DNA from: Syncephalastrum monosporum B8922
Lineage: Eukaryota > Mucoromycota > Mucoromycetes > Mucorales > Syncephalastraceae
NCBI GenBank assembly: GCA_000697355.1
Contig: JNEN01001272.1
Location: 248,001-312,000, forward strand
Direction of reading: 5' to 3'
DNA: 64,000 nt
Below, in pieces: positions 59,011 to 64,000 of the stretch (its first letter is position 1; every line of letters begins with the position of its first letter). The notes beneath the pieces are model-generated. The model did not search any database and was not told the DNA's origin. It worked only from the letters and a program-made list of their open reading frames with translations. Position numbers and translations under genes: made by a program.

Positions 59011-59017
59011 TTTTATA
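59011..59017 (-). promoter_or_regulatory. TATA box (TATAAAA) of the chitin synthase gene
   Basis: TATAAAA on the coding strand about 159 nt upstream of the chitin synthase ATG, followed by C/T-rich sequence (about 58960-58990 on the minus strand). Good spacing for a fungal TATA promoter. Confidence 0.5.
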
Positions 59018-59460
59018 GCAATCACCATTTGATGGGTTACACGAGCTCTCCGGCTTCCCCTTTTGCACCTATTTTTTCTCTCTCTCTTTAACAGTGAGAT
59101 AGGATCCAATAATAACATGGCGCGGCTTGGGCGGTCTTGATATAATTGCTCTGGGGTCGCACGGACAAAAAAGGTTGCAAATTGATTTGTATTCCCAAAG
59201 CCCGCGCACACACACTGACTGAGAGGGAAACCGAAGCAGAATGGGCACCGGAAGCAGGAGTGAAAGGCCTTTCTTTTTACCAAAGTTTTGGTTTTATCTT
59301 CGTCCTTCACCTGCCTCTCTAAGCTCAATGGCATCACGTCCTATTATTTTGTAAAACAATCTAAAAGTATGCATGCATTGAAATGCATATGTATCGGACC
59401 GAGAAGGGTCTTTTTACATTCATACATGGATCCGTTCTATTCCTCCCTCGTGGGCGGTCC

Positions 59461-59482
59461 TTTTTTTTTTTTTTTTTTTTTT
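59461..59482. repeat. Homopolymer T tract (22 bases)
   Basis: An unbroken run of T in intergenic DNA between chitin synthase and NDUFA13. Such tracts exclude nucleosomes and can also be assembly- or polymerase-sensitive. Confidence 0.9.
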
Positions 59483-61274
59483 AAACTTGATGGCGGAGTC
59501 ACAACGTGTGTGCGTGTGTGTGACCTCAGCCAAAACACAATATCCTCGTAGGGGAGTGAGTGTTTCTTGTTGCTTGCAATTACATCTCAATTATAATTAC
59601 CTCTTTGGCTCGCCTCGTCCCGCGTTCCGGGCGTTCGTCTGATTTTGGTCTTTCATTAATATTTTTTGCCAAGCCCGCGTAGCCTAAAGCGCGCCCGCGC
59701 GTTTTGCATGGGAGGTCCACTTATACAGATAAAGATATGATAAAACATTGACGACGAATGTACTCTGCTTTTAGTGCGGGTTTCACAGGGTAGAGGGCCC
59801 TTCGTTAGCTTGGCATCATTTATAGGTCGTCTCGGGCAAAGCGTACCTTAACCGAAGTTTATTTAGTCCTTTTGAGCCGTGTGACGCCACAAAAATGGCA
59901 TGGTGACCATAACAAGAGATGGGATCACACAATGCCAGAGTTAGGTGCACACACGTACGTTCTGCATTGGGTTTGGTTACTTGTTATATTTACTTGTTGT
60001 ATCCAAAACGATTACCTACTTATGTTTGGACGCAGTGGCCCATGGCGATCAGTTTTGCTTTGTACATTGATGTACAGAAACTCCATGGCACCCACTGTAG
60101 ATTTATCAAGGTGGACCTACGTGAGATCTCTACGACTTGGTATGACCGCTTGTGAAAGGTACAGAGTATAAAAAAAGATTTTTTTATGAAACGGGCCACC
60201 ACCAGAGTGTCGGAGTAGGACAGGGCAAGTTATGAATGCAAAGCATACGGATGAAGTGAGTGCAGTTGTGGCGCGTTCATGGAGGTTGTGTTACTTCCGT
60301 CTTATACAGAGACCACACATACATGTATATATGCTCTCCAGGATGAAGACAGAGGGATGTGATATTTGCCTTTACTCCTTCGTCTGTCTATGATCAATAC
60401 CAATAGAAAGATGAATCATGCATATTTATTTGGTAGATATCATGTAAATTACAGCAAAAAAAAAAAAAATTCAAGGAGACTTTGCGCAGTCGCATTTCGT
60501 GTTTTTCTCAATTAAACTGAACCGTAATCGGCCTAATGAGTCTTTTATGAAAGGTAAGCACGTAGAGCGCTCAGTACTTAGGTGAGCTACATCCAGGACC
60601 TGGGAACAACAAGATCAAGGCAAATTTGCCCTCGTTGGATATAATCATATAAGCATATACGTATATCCTTCCCTTTTTGCAATACGAATGTCTTAAAACG
60701 TAGACTATGAATGCACCCTCCGAGCTTATTATCGGACGCCTGGTCAGTTGTAGTTACGGTATACAATCGAGTACAGGGCTGGCATATATGTCAGCACGAC
60801 AACGAGGTAAAAAACTCAATTTTTAGTTTACACAGCCTATGCCTTACCTGAATGCTGAACAAGACCAAAGTTAAAATACAAAAATGACAGCTGTGCATGT
60901 GTGGTGCATAACAGTAGGTGGGGCTTAAAGAAAATGAGAAGAAAAAAAATAATCCGCTTCAATGGCCGTGCTAACGAAGCATAGGGCTTTCCCCACTACC
61001 AAGGAGAGATATCTTCATCTGCTACATACTCTATAATCTGCACAGCAAAAAAAATGCAACACGTTATGGGATATGCCTAGTGTATCCGTCTGTGGAAAGT
61101 ACATTGTATGTGTGAAGAGCGGTTGAAAAGCTGTCAAATGGGAAAGAAATCAGGATGGGCGGGGCTGAATTTGAGGTGGTGACGACACCGTCTTGTTTTT
61201 GCCGAACCCAGAAAGACGGCCCAGCAAAGACGAGCCCATCCTTACAAAAGAAAAAAAAACTCCCCACTCTTTCA

Positions 61275-61734
61275 ATGTCTGCAGCACGAGGCACCCAAGA
61301 TCTGCCCCCGGCAGGAGGCTACCCCCAGGTGCAATATAGACGCTACCTGCCCAACCGTGGTCCTTCTGGCTTCGTCATCCTCGCCGGCATCACCGCATTC
61401 TGCACCTTTGGCTTCTACCGTGTCTATCAAGGCAACGCTGAGCGACGGTAAATCACAAGACGAGAAAGGAAGAATGTCTCGTGGAATCATAACACTCACC
61501 ATGTCGTCTATCTACGGTAGTGAGCTGAAACGCGAGAATCTGTGGTCGCGCATTCACCTTGTTCCTCTGTTGATGGCTGAAGCGGACCGAGACCTGTACC
61601 GCCGGACGCAGGCGGCCAATGCTCGTGAGGCTGAGATCATGAAGGACGTCAAGGACTGGAAGGTGGGCCAGTCTGTGTACAACACGACCAAGTACTTTAC
61701 GCCTAGCTCGTACATTGTTGCACCTGAGAACTAG
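61275..61734 (+). CDS. NDUFA13: Complex I subunit NDUFA13 (GRIM-19 / B16.6)
   Basis: Accessory subunit of mitochondrial NADH:ubiquinone oxidoreductase. Model: 61275-61447, 61521-61734; 128 aa. The family start QDLPPAGGYPQVQYRR is followed by NRGPSG and one membrane helix (GFVILAGITAFCTFGFYRVY). A charged helical part follows (RENLWSRIHLVPLLMAEADR), then the usual KDWKVGQSVYNTTKYFTPS ending. The intron splits an Arg codon with standard GT-AG ends. Its presence implies that this fungus keeps respiratory complex I, unlike Saccharomyces. No odd features. Confidence 0.94.
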
Positions 61735-62246
61735 AAGAAATAGAGACACATTTGTACACGACGCTTGCACGTTCAGTCAGTTTTTATCATCCACACGTCC
61801 AGTCATCCCATTACCCATACGACAACCCCCGTCTATCCCAAGCGATTTGCAAGAAGAAAAAAAAAACAGATCTAAAAACGGTTTTTTGTCTTTCTAATGC
61901 ACAGAAAAATGGAAGAAAGGGTCGACGTATGTGTCATTGTGTGTATATGCGATCTAATGGGTATTAATGGGTATGAATGTGTCAGGACAATCATCATTAT
62001 CATCATGAATTGGTGCATTTTCTATTGACTCCCGTTCAGAAGCAACCTGATTACTGCAAAAGTTTGATATTGGTTGTGCCATTGTTATATGCCGCAAAAG
62101 ATAAGAGGTGTTTTTAATACGAGAATGTGTGTGTGAGTGTATGTTGATGAACGGGTAGGATGACAACAAAGATCTGATATCAGAAAAACGAATGCAATAC
62201 GAAAACAGAGAGTAAAAAAAGTGGGAAGAGAGGAAAAGCGGGGCGC
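61735..62246. other. Convergent 3' region
   Basis: About 510 bases between the stop codons of NDUFA13 and the NIFK-like gene, A/T-rich with short A runs. It should hold both 3' UTRs. No other feature is seen. Confidence 0.6.
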
Positions 62247-63250
62247 TTAGAGGGAGATACCACGCTTCTCGATATCGGCCTTGTAACCTGGGAAGTCATA
62301 GTCGATGCCACACTCGACGAGATCCTTGCGACGCTTGTCCTCCCGTTTGAGAAGGTTCTGCAGGCGTTCCTTGGTCTGTTCCTCGGTGCGGTTCCGGTTG
62401 AGGGCCTTGGCTGAGCGGCGATGGTGCCTGTTCTCGGTGGCAGTGGGCGTCAGCTGGGTGCGCTTGGCAAAGACGGTGGGGTTGATCTTCTCCATAGGCA
62501 GGTATTTGCACTGCAGCAGGCGATTGAACAAGAGGTAGTTGTGCATGGTCTCGGCCGCGATCTGGGCCACTTGCTTGTCAGCAAACTTGATCATGGCCTT
62601 GTGGCGAGTGTTGCCGGTCTTGTAGGACCGGAACATGCGCACCGCGAGCAGTTTGCCAAACTGCTCGAAATACTTGCGCAGTTCCGTCTCTTCAAAGCCC
62701 TTGGGCAGGCGCGAGATCAGGACCACACCCGCATCTTCCTATTTTAAAGTGCGTGAGTATAAGCATACCGAGAAACCAGAAAAATCCTGTCCTGGGCACT
62801 TACGTTGGAGTAGATCTTGCGCTTGAATTCCTTGCTTTCGGTGGTGTCGTCACCCTCCATGAGCAAGCGCTTGATCTCGGCCTGATCGTCCGAATCCAGT
62901 TCCTCATCGTCGTCGTCGCTCTCGGAGGCAGACGAATCGTCCTCATCGCTTAGCAACTGAGTCTCCTCCTTCTCTTGCTCTTCCTTGTCCTCTTCTTCTA
63001 CTTCTTCTTCTTCCTTATCCGACTGCTGCTCTTCCTCGCTCTCAGACTCGACGGGCTCCTGGACCTTCTTAGTCTTCTTGACATTCTTGGCCTTGACAGG
63101 TTCAGCCGCGGCCTTGCGCTTCTGGGCAGGAGCAGGCTTTTCGTTCTTTTTGTTGGCAGGAGCAGGCGCAGGCTTGGACTGCTTGGTCTGCTTAGCCGCA
63201 GGCGCAGCTGAAGGCGTGTTCTTCTTTGTGGCGGTTTGCTTCTTGGCCAT
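62247..63250 (-). CDS. Nucleolar RRM protein (NIFK / Nop15-like)
   Basis: Predicted ribosome-biogenesis factor for the large subunit. Model: complement of 62247-62738 and 62804-63250; 312 aa. Residues 1-65 are Lys/Ala/Pro-rich, like nucleolar targeting tails. Residues about 66-125 are extremely acidic (runs of Glu and Asp with Ser). The RRM is at about 154-232: VVLISRLPKGFEETELRKYF, FGKLLAVRMFRSYKTGNTRHKAMIKF, ending LLQCKYLPMEK. That pattern, with TGNTRHKA in place of a standard RNP1, is typical of NIFK and yeast Nop15. The C-terminal 80 residues are basic and helical. It is divergent from the BED gene (182 bp between ATGs). Confidence 0.9.
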
Positions 63251-63432
63251 GGCGCGACAGATTCAAGCAAGAGTACAAAGGAGAAAAAAAAAAAAAAGGA
63301 CGAGGGAAATTAGAATTTTGAGTGGCTGAATTCGATTTGAATAGTAAAAACCCGGATCGTCATTTACAGGGCCAACGGTGTTTCTTTCTCATAAAATACA
63401 GAAAAAAAAGGGAATTAAATACCTATCCATTC

Positions 63433-64000
63433 ATGCCTCGGCCTTACAGCGAAGTATGGAAGTACTTTAACGTGCTCGATGGAGGCAACGGCCGGCAGCG
63501 CAAGACGAGCTGCAAATACTGCGGCCGCCAACAGACCTGTGGCGTGACCCGTTTGCAAGATCACCTCATTCGACGATGCACCCAGATCCCTGCCTCGCTG
63601 AAGCAACTTCTCCGCTCGCGTCAGGAAGACACCGTCTTGAAGCGCAAGCGCCGTCTCGAAGAAAGATCCAACGGACGAACCGAGCGGCACCTGCCGACGC
63701 CGGTGCTGCCACCGCCTGCCGCGAGCACGCCCTCCAGCGAAGACCCGGCGTACGATGGTATGAATCGGGCACTGCGCAGCCTCGCCGAGCGTGCGATCCC
63801 CAACGCAACGCCGCTCGCACCTGCGCCTGCCCAGACAGCAGCACCGCAGCCAGTCGGCACGGTGTCGCAGCGGACACAGAGCATGCTGGACTGGCACCTG
63901 GCCCGGGCCTTGTTCTCGGCCAACATGTCTCTCAAAGCGGTGGAAGACCCTCATATGGCTGAGTTCCTTCGTCTCATGCGCCCAGGCTACGTCGTCCCAC
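63433..64000 (+). CDS. BED zinc-finger protein, hAT-transposase-like (partial, runs off the window)
   Basis: Starts at the ATG at 63433 and stays open to the window edge (189 codons). Residues 1-52 are a BED finger: SEVWKYFNVLDG, then C-x2-C (CKYC) and a later H-x4-C in RLQDHLIRRC. A Pro/Ala/Ser-rich linker follows. Residues about 155-189 read LARALFSANMSLKAVEDPH and then EFLRLMRPGYVVP, the conserved stretch that opens hAT transposase catalytic domains. The rest lies outside the window. The gene sits 182 bp from a housekeeping gene on a shared promoter, has no visible terminal inverted repeat nearby and an intact frame, so it may be a domesticated transposase. A live element cannot be excluded. 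Confidence 0.75.
   Translation, partial: MPRPYSEVWKYFNVLDGGNGRQRKTSCKYCGRQQTCGVTRLQDHLIRRCTQIPASLKQLLRSRQEDTVLKRKRRLEERSNGRTERHLPTPVLPPPAASTPSSEDPAYDGMNRALRSLAERAIPNATPLAPAPAQTAAPQPVGTVSQRTQSMLDWHLARALFSANMSLKAVEDPHMAEFLRLMRPGYVVP

Larger units (their letters stand above)
58853..61274. other. Intergenic stretch of about 2.4 kb
   Basis: Contains the chitin synthase promoter, including TATAAAA on the minus strand at 59011-59017, a T tract of 22 bases at 59461-59482 and an A tract near 60455-60467. Otherwise only short frames are present. The NDUFA13 promoter is at the right end. Confidence 0.55.

Overview
The window is nuclear DNA of a fungus. The genes are split by short introns (mostly 50-90 bp, GT-AG with some GC-AG). 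The set includes a chitin synthase, a fungal Zn2Cys6 regulator, a mitochondrial PIM1-type Lon protease, TIM22 and a Gis2/Byr3-type zinc-knuckle protein. A membrane-anchored GH9 enzyme, a TPR/F-box/LRR protein and a Shewanella-like phosphatase fit an early-diverging fungus, and I lean to Mucoromycota (Mucorales-like). That placement is inference, because no marker in the window fixes the species. I place 24 protein genes and reconstruct 72 introns by hand. Every multi-exon model keeps reading frame from ATG to stop. I found no rRNA, tRNA, CRISPR array or intact transposon.

Layout. 1-9.2 kb: a DH-PH Rho GEF (minus) and about 5 kb of gene-poor DNA. 9.2-20.2 kb: an intronless WWE-like protein, a 6.6 kb gene-poor stretch and a Zn2Cys6 regulator. 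20.2-34.9 kb: a dense block with GH9 cellulase-like enzyme, SWC5, TIM22, N6-methyl-AMP deaminase-like protein, branched-chain aminotransferase, eIF2B delta, mitochondrial bL32, an F-box protein and a phosphatase. 34.9-42.1 kb: a UGA4-type permease, 3.9 kb gene-poor DNA and a universal-stress-protein gene. 42.9-54.2 kb: a small membrane protein, PPIL4-type cyclophilin, GIS2/CNBP, a secreted His/Gly-rich protein, an SLC25 carrier and Lon. 55.9-64 kb: chitin synthase, NDUFA13, a nucleolar RRM protein and the start of a BED-finger/hAT-like gene cut by the window edge.

The genes do not form a single pathway or cluster. Five products are mitochondrial (TIM22, bL32m, SLC25 carrier, Lon, NDUFA13); others serve translation and RNA (eIF2B delta, GIS2, PPIL4, NIFK/Nop15-like) and the cell surface (GH9, chitin synthase, secreted His-rich protein, permease). 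Several neighbours are divergent pairs sharing short promoters (SWC5/TIM22 about 196 bp, GCD2/MRPL32 about 265 bp, NIFK-like/BED about 182 bp).

The most unusual signal is in gene structure. A 4-nt microexon is needed to keep the permease in frame. A 6-nt microexon builds the first signature motif of the SLC25 carrier, which also has 12-nt and 24-nt exons. Four introns use GCAAGT (GC-AG) donors, about 5-6% of those I could place. One gene has its only intron directly after the ATG. The other candidate for something new is the Kex2-site-containing His/Gly-rich secreted protein.
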